A DNA stretch of 64,000 nucleotides from Helicobacter marmotae (GCF_003364255.1 NZ_NXLR01000001.1:1-64000), one strand, 5' to 3'; positions 17,665 to 27,238 are shown, numbered from the stretch's first letter. The notes: generated from the letters alone by a model not told the origin. Program-made: numbers and translations.

Positions 17665-18312
17665 TTGATTCAATGTCTTGGTTTGCAAAAATAAATTTTG
17701 CAAACCGCCTAAAGCCCTGCGGGGGGCGCTCTATACTAACTTTTTGCCCTTTGAGTGGTTTGAGTTTCTCGCCCGCGTGGTAAGTTTGTCATTCTGAGGG
17801 CGGGCGTGAGAGCGACCGAAGAATCTCTACCCAAATCACTAAGGCTCAAAAAGCAATTCTTTACCCCAAAGGGTTTAGAATGACAAACTAACTTCCTTTT
17901 TTGAAAATTAAATTTGTTATGTGTGGGTTTGTCTTGCGGGTAGCAAAGTTTGTCATGTTGAGGGCTTTATGCCCGAAACATCTCTGCAAGAATCACTAGT
18001 CGTGCTTTTTGGTGATTCTAAGGGATAGTCGTTAGTATATAAGAGAGATTCTTCGCCTCCTAAAGGAGGCTCTAGACATGACAAACTAAGAGAATTTCTA
18101 GTGAATTAAGTAGAGATTCTTAGCTCACGCAAGAGCTGACAAACTAATTGCCTTTTTCTCAAAGTTAGCCCTTCCCTCTGCTAAGCCTTAAAAAAGTGCG
18201 CTTGCTTCTGGTGCTTTAGCTAAATTTTAGGGGTGAGCTAGGTATATAACCTGCGATACCCCCTAAAATTTAGCTAATCTCCATAATGAAGGGCGGTGAT
18301 GTTTTAAGGCTC
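17665..18312. repeat. Composite intergenic repeat block, second copy (B, A, A, C)
   Basis: Family B hairpin with a GGTTTGCAAAA/TTTTGCAAACC stem (17680-17706); family A palindromes at about 17783-17890 and 17945-18088, the second nearly identical to 10130-10272; then the family C hairpin. The block ends right at the stop codon of the PhnD-like gene. Bases 17407-17660 hold only the receptor promoter region. Confidence 0.75.
18216..18277 (+). repeat. Structured hairpin repeat, family C, copy 2
   Basis: 18-bp stem TTAGCTAAATTTTAGGGG with CCCCTAAAATTTAGCTAA. Compared with copy 1, five positions differ and every change is matched on the other arm. The inner stem is AGGT/ACCT instead of AGGC/GCCT, and TGAG and CGATA flank it as before. 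Confidence 0.75.
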
Positions 18313-19185
18313 TTAAGTAAGCAGATTTTGCTCTAGTAAAGCCTTATATATCCCCTCATACCCCCCTAAAGCCACCTCATCGCACACTATCCATTCATTA
18401 AGCCCCTCTAGGCTCATCATTTGTGCGATTTTTGGGTCATTTGTAAGGGCATTTTGTGAGCACATCATCTCTATAAATGCCCTTTTCAAGCCGCTATCAA
18501 AACGTGATAAAACACTAAAATTGCAATGAGAATATCCCTCGCTCATATAAAAGCTTCTTAGCCCCCCATAACTCCCCTCTTGCATAATCCTAGCCCAAGT
18601 AGTAGAGCCAATAGCCCCCGCTGCTAGCTCTCCGCTACTAATCCTATCTAATACATCAAATTCACTTCTGCCTGTATCGCCATGCTTGCCTACATCGCTA
18701 TTGAAGCGAAAAATATTAATGCTATCTGCTGCCAAAGATTGCAAGCCTAGAGTATTTGAAGAAAATTCTTTAATCTTATAGGGTTTGAGAGAGTATAAGG
18801 GCATAATCGCTGCCTGAGCAGAATCTAAACTCCCCAAACCAAAGCTTTTGCCCACTAAATCTGCTATGTTTTTTATTCGCTCATTTTTTGTTACAAATAC
18901 GCTTTTAAAGTCTAAATCGGTATCGCGCATAAGTATCGCCTCTACCTTAAAGTCTCGCTCTAAGCAAGCGTGCATGGAGCGGATATAGGCGACATTGGTA
19001 TTCCAAGCGATGTCAATTTTACCCTCTAGTAAATACTGCACTTGTGTTTCATAATTGCTAAAAAGCACATAATCAAGGCTTAAATCGCTATCCTTATAGT
19101 AGGCATTGGCATATTCTCTAATAGTATCCCAAATAGGCACAATCTGCGGAGCATACGCCACAGCCCCTACTAATATCTTTCTCAT
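18313..19185 (-). CDS. PhnD/SsuA-like substrate-binding protein without signal peptide
   Basis: A 290-residue protein of the periplasmic-binding-protein type II fold, similar in layout to phosphonate-binding PhnD (KILVGAVAYAPQIVPIWDTIREYA; YLLEGKIDIAWNTNVAYI; DLVGKSFGLGSLDSAQAAIMPLY). It lacks an export signal, so it probably acts in the cytosol. The ATG at 19185 follows AAAGGA and starts just after the stop of the acyl-CoA-dehydrogenase gene. No ABC permease or ATPase is next to it. In this setting it may bind a small molecule used by the two upstream enzymes. The specific role is unknown. Confidence 0.65.
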   Translation of the reverse strand: MRKILVGAVAYAPQIVPIWDTIREYANAYYKDSDLSLDYVLFSNYETQVQYLLEGKIDIAWNTNVAYIRSMHACLERDFKVEAILMRDTDLDFKSVFVTKNERIKNIADLVGKSFGLGSLDSAQAAIMPLYSLKPYKIKEFSSNTLGLQSLAADSINIFRFNSDVGKHGDTGRSEFDVLDRISSGELAAGAIGSTTWARIMQEGSYGGLRSFYMSEGYSHCNFSVLSRFDSGLKRAFIEMMCSQNALTNDPKIAQMMSLEGLNEWIVCDEVALGGYEGIYKALLEQNLLT

Positions 19186-19187
19186 AT

Positions 19188-20318
19188 TCAATCCTTTAAA
19201 AGAGCATCACTTAGCCATATCTTTAAAATATCCAAACTTGGTGCCATAACTTGCGCAGCAAGCCCATCGCGTAAATACCGCTCTAAGGGCAAAAGCTTAG
19301 AATACGCCCTCCCTCCGCCAAGTCGCATAGCAAGCTCTGTAATCTCCATAACAAGATTACTCGCATTAATCCTACTTGCAAAAATCTGCCATGTAGCGTC
19401 TTTATCGCCATTATCAAAGCTTTTTGCGGCTTGCTTGACTAAAGCAATTTGACTTTGCGCTTTGGTATATAAATTGGCTATGTGGATTCTCACTAATTCC
19501 TTATCACTTAGCCTAGAACTATCAGTATATTGCCTCTCTTTAATGTGAGAGAACACACAATCATACGCAGCCCTCCCCACACCGCTATATACCGCCCCTA
19601 AGCCAGCGACAAAATACATAGCCACTACTCCTGCTTGTGCCTCACCTTGCCCGTCTTTGCCAAGCAAATGCGTAATGGGGAGCTTTACATCATTAAATTG
19701 CACAGGTTTAGAATTATTCCCGCGCATACCAAGCCCATTCCACACATTTTCTTCATGCACAATCCCCTCGCTCTCTCTAGGGACAATCCAATTATTCTTT
19801 GCCCCCTTGATTTTGCAAGAATTTGTATAAGTGAGATAATAATCCGCATATTGCGCAGAAGTTACAAAGCTCTTTCTCCCCTTTAAGATTCTATACTCGC
19901 CCGCTTCTTGCTCAACTATATCTGGTAGCCCAAAATGCGTCCCTGAGCCACTTTCACTATATGCAAGGGCAAAACTCGCTTGCCCTTGTGCGATTTTTGG
20001 GAGGAATTCATCTTTTTGTGATGGTGTAGCATATATGCTAAGTGCTGCGGTAGCGGTGTTGTGCATCATATAGCAAAGCGCGGTTGTAGCATCAAATCTT
20101 GCTAAGTGATAGCACACTTGGATATGCTGATAGCAGCCACCGCCACTCCCGCCATATTTTTTAGGCACAAGTAAGCCCATATAGCCTTGCTTTTTTAGCT
20201 CATTATACGCCTCTTTTGGGAATCTCCCCTCTGTATCAACAGATTCAGTAATAGGGGCAAGATAAGACTTGCCAAAAGCCTCTGCAGTTTGTTCAATTTC
20301 TTCAAAATGTTCTAACAT
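19188..20318 (-). CDS. Acyl-CoA-dehydrogenase-like flavoprotein
   Basis: A 376-residue member of the acyl-CoA dehydrogenase/flavin monooxygenase superfamily. It has the N-terminal helical domain (GYMGLLVPKKYGGSGGG), the middle beta domain (FALAYSESGSGTHFG; KSFVTSAQYADYYLTY), and the C-terminal helical domain (AMRLGGGRAYSKLLPLERYLRDGLA). This family includes DszC/SfnB-type monooxygenases as well as true dehydrogenases, and Helicobacter generally lacks beta-oxidation, so a non-classical substrate is plausible. It is the middle gene of a three-gene operon with a ferritin-like protein 9 bases upstream. Confidence 0.8.
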   Translation of the reverse strand: MLEHFEEIEQTAEAFGKSYLAPITESVDTEGRFPKEAYNELKKQGYMGLLVPKKYGGSGGGCYQHIQVCYHLARFDATTALCYMMHNTATAALSIYATPSQKDEFLPKIAQGQASFALAYSESGSGTHFGLPDIVEQEAGEYRILKGRKSFVTSAQYADYYLTYTNSCKIKGAKNNWIVPRESEGIVHEENVWNGLGMRGNNSKPVQFNDVKLPITHLLGKDGQGEAQAGVVAMYFVAGLGAVYSGVGRAAYDCVFSHIKERQYTDSSRLSDKELVRIHIANLYTKAQSQIALVKQAAKSFDNGDKDATWQIFASRINASNLVMEITELAMRLGGGRAYSKLLPLERYLRDGLAAQVMAPSLDILKIWLSDALLKD

Positions 20319-20327
20319 TGTTACTCC

Positions 20328-21506
20328 TTACATAAAATTAGGTGTGTGAGCCTTGCTTAAATCTAAGGCTAGCTCCTCATCAATACCGCACTCTACTAGC
20401 CTTTTTGTGCGATTTTTTTCCATTTTTTGCTTTAATGCCAGTACCTCCTCAAAACCTTGTGATATGCGCTCTTCCCCGCCCCCACGCAAAAGTGCCATAG
20501 ATTCTAAAAGGAGAGTAGATTCTGAACTCTGTGCTGATAGGTAGTTTTTACGTTCAAAAACTACTTCTTTTAGCATATTGATTTTGGCGGGATTTTGGGC
20601 AAGGGAGTGCGTAATGTTGCTCATACCATAGCGCACATGCCTTGCCTCATCACGACGAGCAAGATACAATAAATGCGCGCTTGCCTCATCACCCAAAGCC
20701 CGAAAGCTCTCTTCTAAAAAAGCAAGTAAATCAATAAAAGTCCCCTCACCCATAACATGCAACAAAAAGCTAGATTTGAAATAATCTTTTTGCTTATAAA
20801 GGCTATAGAGGCTCTGCTGCGTGGCAAGTGTGGAGTACTGCACGCCAAGAGAAGTGGCATTGGCACGTTTAATGAAACTCTCAATATGGCGGGCTTCATC
20901 ACCAATGATAGAAGCAAGCAAAAGCGGCACAGAGGTAAAATAAGGGGAAATCTGGGCTAAAAATTGGCTAGGGATATAAAGGGCAGAAAATTCATTTTCA
21001 ACCAAATATGTCATAATTTGCGCTATAGCAAACTGCAATTTTGGGCTAAATGGCGGAATCTCCTGCCATTTGATGTCTTTAGAGGCATTCCAAGTGTGCT
21101 TTTTGGCATCTTCATAGATTTCATCTAAATGCGGGCTAAAGATTTCATTATCATGTTCATATCTAAAGTGATAATGCGGAGAGCCTGATTCTATACGCAC
21201 GCCATACGGGGCAAGCCCTTGAGCATCTGGGGCGATATGAGGATGGCTAAATCGAGCAAAACGCGTGTGGGAGTGCTTTATGAATGTATAGACAAAATTA
21301 CCCTTGCTATGCTTACTTAGACTTTGCTTACCTAAAAAGCCCTCACCCTTAAACTTTGCCCACACGCTTAAATCATACTCCAAATCATCTCTATTGCTTA
21401 TCACTTCTATATATGCGCCATTTTCAGAGAGCAAAAAGGCATTTTCAAGACGTAAGAAAAAAAGGGAATCTAAGGGCAAATCACCGATAAAAAGACAAGA
21501 TTTCAT
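20328..21506 (-). CDS. TusA-like/ferritin-like diiron fusion protein
   Basis: A 392-residue protein with two parts. Residues 1-80 look like a TusA-type sulfurtransferase fold (GAYIEVISNRDDLEYDLSVWAKFKGEGF) but without the CPxP cysteine. Residues about 155-300 form a ferritin-like four-helix bundle with candidate diiron ligands E170 or E172, the ExxH of DEARH at 203-207, E254, and a second DEARH at 286-290. Such centres oxidise substrates or handle oxygen or iron. It is first in an operon with a flavoprotein and a PhnD-like protein. The substrate is unknown; the domain calls rest on motif spacing read by eye. Confidence 0.6.
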   Translation of the reverse strand: MKSCLFIGDLPLDSLFFLRLENAFLLSENGAYIEVISNRDDLEYDLSVWAKFKGEGFLGKQSLSKHSKGNFVYTFIKHSHTRFARFSHPHIAPDAQGLAPYGVRIESGSPHYHFRYEHDNEIFSPHLDEIYEDAKKHTWNASKDIKWQEIPPFSPKLQFAIAQIMTYLVENEFSALYIPSQFLAQISPYFTSVPLLLASIIGDEARHIESFIKRANATSLGVQYSTLATQQSLYSLYKQKDYFKSSFLLHVMGEGTFIDLLAFLEESFRALGDEASAHLLYLARRDEARHVRYGMSNITHSLAQNPAKINMLKEVVFERKNYLSAQSSESTLLLESMALLRGGGEERISQGFEEVLALKQKMEKNRTKRLVECGIDEELALDLSKAHTPNFM

Positions 21507-21599
21507 AAAATGGCTTTCAATTTAAGCGTATGCTTCATAAGAAGGCTTGTATCTTTCAACCTGAAAGGAATGTATGCGAAAATGGTATATGCCGTTTGC

Positions 21600-22210
21600 T
21601 TAAAATAATATTAGTGAATCTATTAAAGAGTCTTTAGTAGATAAGAGAGATTCTTCGGGCATAAAGCCCTCAGAATGACAAACTAACTTCCCTTGCAAGG
21701 TAATTTTATCTTGCGGGTTGGACTCATTGTCATGTCTAGCGGGAGTGGTAATGACCGAAGAATCTCTGTGGGCAACTAGTGATTCTTTTAGAGAGTCTTT
21801 GGTGTCATTAGTTTAATATCTTGGTTTGTGTGAAATCAATTCACACAAACCGCCTAAAGATTGACTTATAGCTAAGCTACGCTTATCTATCAAGTCTTTT
21901 TTAAGGTATGTCTTGCTTCACATAAACTAAATTCTTGCACACACCCTCAAAGCTTGACTAGTAAGCGCACTTTGTGCATTTATCAAGTCGTTTTTTAAGG
22001 GCTTTAAGTTGTCGCCTAAAAGCGCCTGTACGGGGGGCACTAACTTTTACTTTTCTACCCTTTTGGGTGGTTTGGGAATTCTAAAAAAGGTAGTTATTTT
22101 GTCATTCTGAGCCTTTAGGCGAAGAATCTCTAAAGGAATCACTAGTCGCCCACAGAGATTCTTCGCCTCCTACGCTCCCGCAAGAGGAGACAAAATAACG
22201 GAGTCGTTGG
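21600..22210. repeat. Intergenic repeat cluster (families A and B)
   Basis: Family A fragments at about 21640-21690, 21720-21800 and 22090-22200. Family B hairpin GGTTTGTGTGAA/TTCACACAAACC at 21823-21851, followed by second-type hairpins inside TTGACT...TCAAGTC frames (about 21855-21892 and 21956-21992). No gene is seen in 21507-22268. Confidence 0.7.
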
Positions 22211-22268
22211 TGTTTTTAAAAGCAATTCTTTAGCCCAAGCCTAACATTAACAAAATCATCACTTCAAG

Positions 22269-23237
22269 CTAAACACCTTTTACCCTGCTTGCTTGAATAA
22301 AGCGCACCATATCATTTAGCACTTCTGCTTTATTTGGCTCATTTAATATCTCATGCCTTAAACCTGCATAGAGCTTCAAACTCACCTTAAAGCCACAATT
22401 TTCATAAGACTTGGCAATTTTACTCACACCCTTGCCAAAGTCTCCACAGCTATCATCGCTCCCGCTAATTATCAAAAGAGGCAAGTGCATGCCTCTAAGC
22501 CCTTTTGTATCATTAACAAAGCGCATACCCCTAAACAGCCCTATAAAACTCTTTAAACTAAAAACAAAGGAGCAAGCCTTATCTGCCTTGTATGCTGCTA
22601 CTACTTGCTTATCGCTACAAAGCCACGCAAAGCCACCTTTAGAGCAATCCTCATCTTTATACTCTAAAAAGGCATTATTAAAGCTGCCAAAAGAAAGGCG
22701 ATTGATAAAATGCTTCCCCCATTGTTTCAAGCCACATACATAAAGCCCCTTAGCCAAAAGCTCCCCTACAATCACCAGCCTATTGTACGCAGGAGAGCCA
22801 GAGAGAATAAGGGCATTTAGCTCATAAGGATATTGCTTGATATACGCCCGAGAGAGTAAAGAGCCCATAGAATGCCCCAAAAGCACATAAAAAGTAGGCT
22901 TGTAGCGCTCTTTAAGAGTGCAAGTAAGGCTATACATATCAGCCACAGCATATTCAAAGCCGCTTATCTTAGTATCTCCTCCCATTTCTCCCCACTCATG
23001 CGCTCTATCAATGCTCTTCCCATGCCCTCTGTGGTCATTTATCACTACAAGAAACCCAGCCTTAGCTAAACTCCTTCCCACCCATTCATATCGCCCCTTA
23101 TGCTCGACCATACCATGAGCGATTTGGACAATACATACATCATCTAAATTTTGAGGCATATATACATCATAATAAATAGGCACATTATCCTTGCTTGAGT
23201 GGAAGCATTCATCTTTGTATATGGTGATTTCTTGCAT
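22269..23237 (-). CDS. Alpha/beta hydrolase (monoacylglycerol lipase-like)
   Basis: A 322-residue serine hydrolase of the lysophospholipase/monoacylglycerol lipase type. The nucleophile elbow is LLGHSMGS (about 117-124), with a likely acid residue in ISGSDDSCGD and histidine in GLRHEILNE. The N-terminal YDVYMPQN and NDHRGHGKS segments are typical. There is no signal peptide. It is last in the lysA operon; its start overlaps the GH25 gene by 29 bases and has an AAGGAG site within that gene. Confidence 0.88.
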   Translation of the reverse strand: MQEITIYKDECFHSSKDNVPIYYDVYMPQNLDDVCIVQIAHGMVEHKGRYEWVGRSLAKAGFLVVINDHRGHGKSIDRAHEWGEMGGDTKISGFEYAVADMYSLTCTLKERYKPTFYVLLGHSMGSLLSRAYIKQYPYELNALILSGSPAYNRLVIVGELLAKGLYVCGLKQWGKHFINRLSFGSFNNAFLEYKDEDCSKGGFAWLCSDKQVVAAYKADKACSFVFSLKSFIGLFRGMRFVNDTKGLRGMHLPLLIISGSDDSCGDFGKGVSKIAKSYENCGFKVSLKLYAGLRHEILNEPNKAEVLNDMVRFIQASRVKGV

Positions 23238-24015
23238 TATTTTTATTCTCCTTAAGCCAAGATTGAAAGTGCTCTAAATCCCCATTGAAAGCATTTAAGT
23301 CAATATACCTCTCTCCACCAGAATACCCCTTAAGCACCGCCTTTGGGTTGTATTGCCAAAAGCTCCAACGATCTTTTGCAAAATGGACATTAAAGACTTT
23401 AGCGATAAAAGAATGCGGCGCAAAAAACACAGAGCGAATCCAAAGGGGGTAAGATTCAAATTGATTACGCAAATACATATCATAAAAGCTCGGTGTCGTA
23501 TAGATAATGGGCTTCATCCCATAATGCTCCTCTAATCTTACAAGCAATACTTCTATCTCCCTATACACATCTTCTTTGGGCGGGGGGTTGCTTGCCTTTG
23601 AGCCATAAAACTCCACATCAACCACAGGAGGGAGTAGTTTCTCTGACATAAGTGGCGGGACTTGAGCGATGAAGTTTGCTGCTTGTGTGAGCCCGGGGGA
23701 ATCAAAGCTAAAAAAGTGATACGCCCCCACATAGAGCCCTGCTTTTTGAGCATTTTTAAAATTTGAGGCAAACTGCTTATCTACCCAGCTACTGCCCTCT
23801 GTGGCTTTAATAAATGCAAAAGAAATATGCTCTTTGGCTAATATCTCCCAATCAATCTGCCCTTGATGAGCAGAGACATCTACGCCTTTCACGGGATAAG
23901 CCTTGAGGCTAGGCATATTCAACCACACCAAGCCATTATGTTGTAAGATAAAAAACACTCCACCTATAAGGCAAAGCACAAGGACATCAATAAGTAGCTT
24001 GCCTACTTTTCTCAC
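23209..24015 (-). CDS. GH25 family muramidase, membrane-anchored
   Basis: A 268-residue protein with an N-terminal membrane anchor (about 8-28) and a glycoside hydrolase 25 domain: GVDVSAHQGQIDW, FIKATEGSSW, the catalytic pair region VVDVEFYG, and WSFWQYNPKA with a final DLNAFNGD. It would cut peptidoglycan in the periplasm. The start is GTG, overlapping the stop of the DUF2156 gene (GTGA). Confidence 0.9.
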   Translation of the reverse strand: MRKVGKLLIDVLVLCLIGGVFFILQHNGLVWLNMPSLKAYPVKGVDVSAHQGQIDWEILAKEHISFAFIKATEGSSWVDKQFASNFKNAQKAGLYVGAYHFFSFDSPGLTQAANFIAQVPPLMSEKLLPPVVDVEFYGSKASNPPPKEDVYREIEVLLVRLEEHYGMKPIIYTTPSFYDMYLRNQFESYPLWIRSVFFAPHSFIAKVFNVHFAKDRWSFWQYNPKAVLKGYSGGERYIDLNAFNGDLEHFQSWLKENKNNARNHHIQR

Positions 24016-24908
24016 TCTTTCTGCCTTGCATAATACTTCTCAAGTAAAAAGGCAGGCTGATAGGAAAGCTTTGCCTTACGCAAACCCTCAATGCCTAAGT
24101 CTTCCTCGCGATTGACATATAAAGTTTGGGGGAAGAGGTGTTTAAGCAAGGCTTGATTAATAGCCTGATATGCGCCATTAAAGGCAATGTTTGCCTTTTC
24201 AATATGTATAAGCGCGCAAGACTTTGCCCCAATCTCCTCCCCAAAGCTAAAGGCGACTATCTCCCCATCAATACGTAACAACCCACCCTGCAAACCTAAA
24301 GTATCAAAATACCTAAGCGCGTCATTTATGCCAAGATTCTCAAAATATAAGCCTTTATCATCGGCATTTGCATGTGCATACCATGCGTTATTTTGTGCTC
24401 TGAGCTCTTCTACATTCGCACTGCTAAGGGGCTCGAATTGTGTTTGTGGATATTGCAAATAAAAGCGATTAAGGTGGTTTTTCTTCTTATGGTATTTGCG
24501 CCCTGCAAGCTCAATGAGTGCATGTGTATGATAGATATAATCAAACCTATCACGTCTTGGTTCTATCTCAAACATATCTCCAAATTCCCCCTCTAGCTCC
24601 TCGCACTCATGCTTTTGCATAGAGGCAAACTCTAGGGGCAATCCTAAATGTGCATAATGCTTCAACAATAGCTCTATAATGGGCTTTTTATTGCCATCAC
24701 CTAAGGGGTAGAATACAAAAGGATTCATATTAGGATATTGCGTTTGTATAATGCACTGATTTTGCACAATGGCATAGCTTATCTCTCTGGCATGCCGCCA
24801 CATAAACATATTGGTAAAGTTTGTATCTGCAATGTGGCGATTTTTTGCATTTGTAAAAGGCAGCAAAAGTGCCCTGTCTTCTAATCCTAATGCCTTAAAC
24901 TCTATCAT
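24012..24908 (-). CDS. DUF2156-domain protein (GNAT-like)
   Basis: A 298-residue protein similar to the C-terminal domain of lysylphosphatidylglycerol synthases (RHIADTNFTNMFMWRHAREI; KKNHLNRFYLQYPQ; the SFGEEIG/ALIHIEKAN acyltransferase-like segment). The family uses aminoacyl-tRNA or acyl donors in some members; its function in Helicobacter is not established. It lies between pheA and a muramidase gene in a tightly packed operon, which fits a cell-envelope role. Confidence 0.75.
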   Translation of the reverse strand: MIEFKALGLEDRALLLPFTNAKNRHIADTNFTNMFMWRHAREISYAIVQNQCIIQTQYPNMNPFVFYPLGDGNKKPIIELLLKHYAHLGLPLEFASMQKHECEELEGEFGDMFEIEPRRDRFDYIYHTHALIELAGRKYHKKKNHLNRFYLQYPQTQFEPLSSANVEELRAQNNAWYAHANADDKGLYFENLGINDALRYFDTLGLQGGLLRIDGEIVAFSFGEEIGAKSCALIHIEKANIAFNGAYQAINQALLKHLFPQTLYVNREEDLGIEGLRKAKLSYQPAFLLEKYYARQKE

Positions 24909-24911
24909 GCC

Positions 24912-26003
24912 TCACTCTCTTATATCTGTGTAAATATAGCTCCCAAGCCATTTGATTTCATCACCTCTTTTTGCTAAAAGTCTTGTCAAGGGAGGGTCTT
25001 TATAATGCCCCTCACAATCGATAAAAAACCCTATGCCAAAGTTATCATCATTTCTCACAGGGCGAGAATCTATACGCGTGAGATTAATGCCCTCTCTCTC
25101 AAAATCCCCCAATAAACCAAACAAACTGCCCACTTGGTCGCTATCTTTGAGATTCACAAAAAGTGAGGTTTTGTCTCTCCCGCTAGGAGGAAGCTCAAAA
25201 TCACTCACAATAATAAAGCGCGTTTTATTCTTTGTAGAATCTTCAATATGCTCAAACATAAGAGGGAGATTATAGATTTTACCCGCAATCTTTGAGCCAA
25301 TGGCAGCACTATTGGGATTACTTGCTGCAAGTTGGACTGCCCTTGCTGTAGAATCTGTAGGTATTTGCTCGATGTGATGAAGATTATGCGCATTCAAAAA
25401 GTTTTGACATTGCCCAAAGGCTATATCTTTAGAAAAAATTTGCTTAATATCGCCCAAATGCTCGCAATTACTCAATAAGCTATGATGAATAGGCAAAATC
25501 ATATCTGCAATAATTTTAAAATCAAAGCGTGCGAGTAAATCAACGCTCTCTCCCACCATGCCATTGGTGTTATTCTCAAGGGGCACAACGCCATATTTGA
25601 CACGTTTAGCACATAAGGCTTCAAAAACCGCCTGTATGGTATTAAGCGGGATATATTCACTCAATGCCCCAAATTTCTGCTCTGCTGCCTGATGTGTATA
25701 GCTCCCAATAGGACCTAAAAATGCGACCTTTTGAGGGAGCTCAAGATTCCTTGAGAGGGCAAAAATCTCCTGATATATCGCCTCAATACCACGTATAGGC
25801 ATATATTTACTTTGCTTTTTAGCTAACCGCTCTATAATTTCCCTCTCACGCTGTGGGCGATAAATCGCACTGCCATATTTATGCTTATGCTCACCTACTT
25901 GCATAATAAGAGCCATACGTTTCTCTAAAGCCTCAAAAATCATATCATCAACACGATCAATTTGCTCTCTCAAAGAGTGTAAGATACTTTCTTCTTCTTT
26001 CAT
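24912..26003 (-). CDS. pheA: Bifunctional chorismate mutase/prephenate dehydratase
   Basis: A 363-residue enzyme for two steps of phenylalanine synthesis. It has an N-terminal chorismate mutase domain (residues 1-85, LREQIDRVDDMIFEALEKRMAL), a prephenate dehydratase domain (VAFLGPIGSYTHQAAEQKFG to the catalytic TRFIIVSD), and a C-terminal ACT domain for feedback by phenylalanine (LTRIDSRPV). The ATG overlaps the lysA stop. Confidence 0.95.
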   Translation of the reverse strand: MKEEESILHSLREQIDRVDDMIFEALEKRMALIMQVGEHKHKYGSAIYRPQREREIIERLAKKQSKYMPIRGIEAIYQEIFALSRNLELPQKVAFLGPIGSYTHQAAEQKFGALSEYIPLNTIQAVFEALCAKRVKYGVVPLENNTNGMVGESVDLLARFDFKIIADMILPIHHSLLSNCEHLGDIKQIFSKDIAFGQCQNFLNAHNLHHIEQIPTDSTARAVQLAASNPNSAAIGSKIAGKIYNLPLMFEHIEDSTKNKTRFIIVSDFELPPSGRDKTSLFVNLKDSDQVGSLFGLLGDFEREGINLTRIDSRPVRNDDNFGIGFFIDCEGHYKDPPLTRLLAKRGDEIKWLGSYIYTDIRE

Positions 26004-27238
26004 TGTGCTCCTTTACTCCTATGCTCTTGGAGCAGCAAAGCCTCATCTTTTATCAAATCTTCAATAGATTCTCTATGTTTGATTAATCGCACATCTCCCC
26101 CTATATGAGCTACTTCAGCGGGTTTAAGGCGGGTGTTATAATTACTTGCCATGCTCATACCATATGCCCCTGCATTTTTTATCATCAATACATCTCCCGC
26201 ACAAAGCGGTGGTAAGCTAATATCTTTTGCCAAAAAGTCGCTGCTTTCACAAATAGGTCCTACAACATCACATAAGCTCTCTTTTGTATCTTGGCTTGCT
26301 CTATACACGCACTCGATCTTATGGGTAGCATTATAAAGGGCTGGGCGCATAAGGTCATTCATCGCTGCATCGACAATCACAAAACGTTTTTTGCCATTAT
26401 GCTTTTCATAAAGCACACTTGTGAGTAAAACGCCACTCTCCCCTACTAAAAATCTACCGGGCTCGCAAATAATCGTCAAATCAAGCCCATATAATGCCCC
26501 TAAAATGGCTTGGGCATACTGATATGGGTCAATGAGCGATTCATCACTATATCTTATACCAATGCCCCCACCCACATCAAAAAACTTCAAGTCAATCTTT
26601 AGGGCAAGGAGACTATGGGCAAGCTCGGCAATCTTTTGGGCTGCTTGCTTGAGTGGCTCTAGCTCTGTGAGTTGAGAACCTATATGGAAATGAATACCCA
26701 CAGCCTCTAAATGGGGGGAGTTTTTAGCAAAAATGTACATTGATTTTGCTTGCTCTATATCTACGCCAAATTTATTTTCATGCAAGCCTGTGGAGATATA
26801 GGGGTGAGTTTTGGGGTCGATATTAGGATTCACACGTACTGAAATACGTGCGGGCTTTTTAGCACTTTGGGCTAAATGCTCTATACGTTTGAGCTCTGCT
26901 TCACTCTCAACATTCAAAAATAAAATATCGCTCTCTATGGCTTGTGCAATCTCGCTATCGCTTTTGCCCACCCCGCTAAAGATAATTTTATACTTTGGTA
27001 TGCCTGCCTTTAGTGCGCGCTTCACCTCGCCAATAGACACACAATCCGCCCCGCTCCCAAGTGTGGCTAAATGATGAATAATAGAGAGATTTGAATTTGC
27101 TTTCAAAGCGTAGCAAATAAGCGATTTACGCGCCCTAAAAGCGTCTTTAATAGCACAGAATTTATCCGTGATATGAGCTAAATCATACACATAAAGAGGT
27201 GTTTGGTAGGTTTTAGCAAGATTAAGATAATCCACCAT
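26000..27238 (-). CDS. lysA: Diaminopimelate decarboxylase
   Basis: A 412-residue PLP enzyme making lysine from meso-diaminopimelate. The PLP lysine lies in ICYALKANSN, with HFHIGSQ, DVGGGIGI, EPGRFLVG and the C-terminal GAYGMSMASNYN. It heads a five-gene minus-strand operon with pheA, a DUF2156 gene, GH25 and hydrolase genes. AAAGGAG precedes the ATG. Confidence 0.96.
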   Translation of the reverse strand: MVDYLNLAKTYQTPLYVYDLAHITDKFCAIKDAFRARKSLICYALKANSNLSIIHHLATLGSGADCVSIGEVKRALKAGIPKYKIIFSGVGKSDSEIAQAIESDILFLNVESEAELKRIEHLAQSAKKPARISVRVNPNIDPKTHPYISTGLHENKFGVDIEQAKSMYIFAKNSPHLEAVGIHFHIGSQLTELEPLKQAAQKIAELAHSLLALKIDLKFFDVGGGIGIRYSDESLIDPYQYAQAILGALYGLDLTIICEPGRFLVGESGVLLTSVLYEKHNGKKRFVIVDAAMNDLMRPALYNATHKIECVYRASQDTKESLCDVVGPICESSDFLAKDISLPPLCAGDVLMIKNAGAYGMSMASNYNTRLKPAEVAHIGGDVRLIKHRESIEDLIKDEALLLQEHRSKGAQ

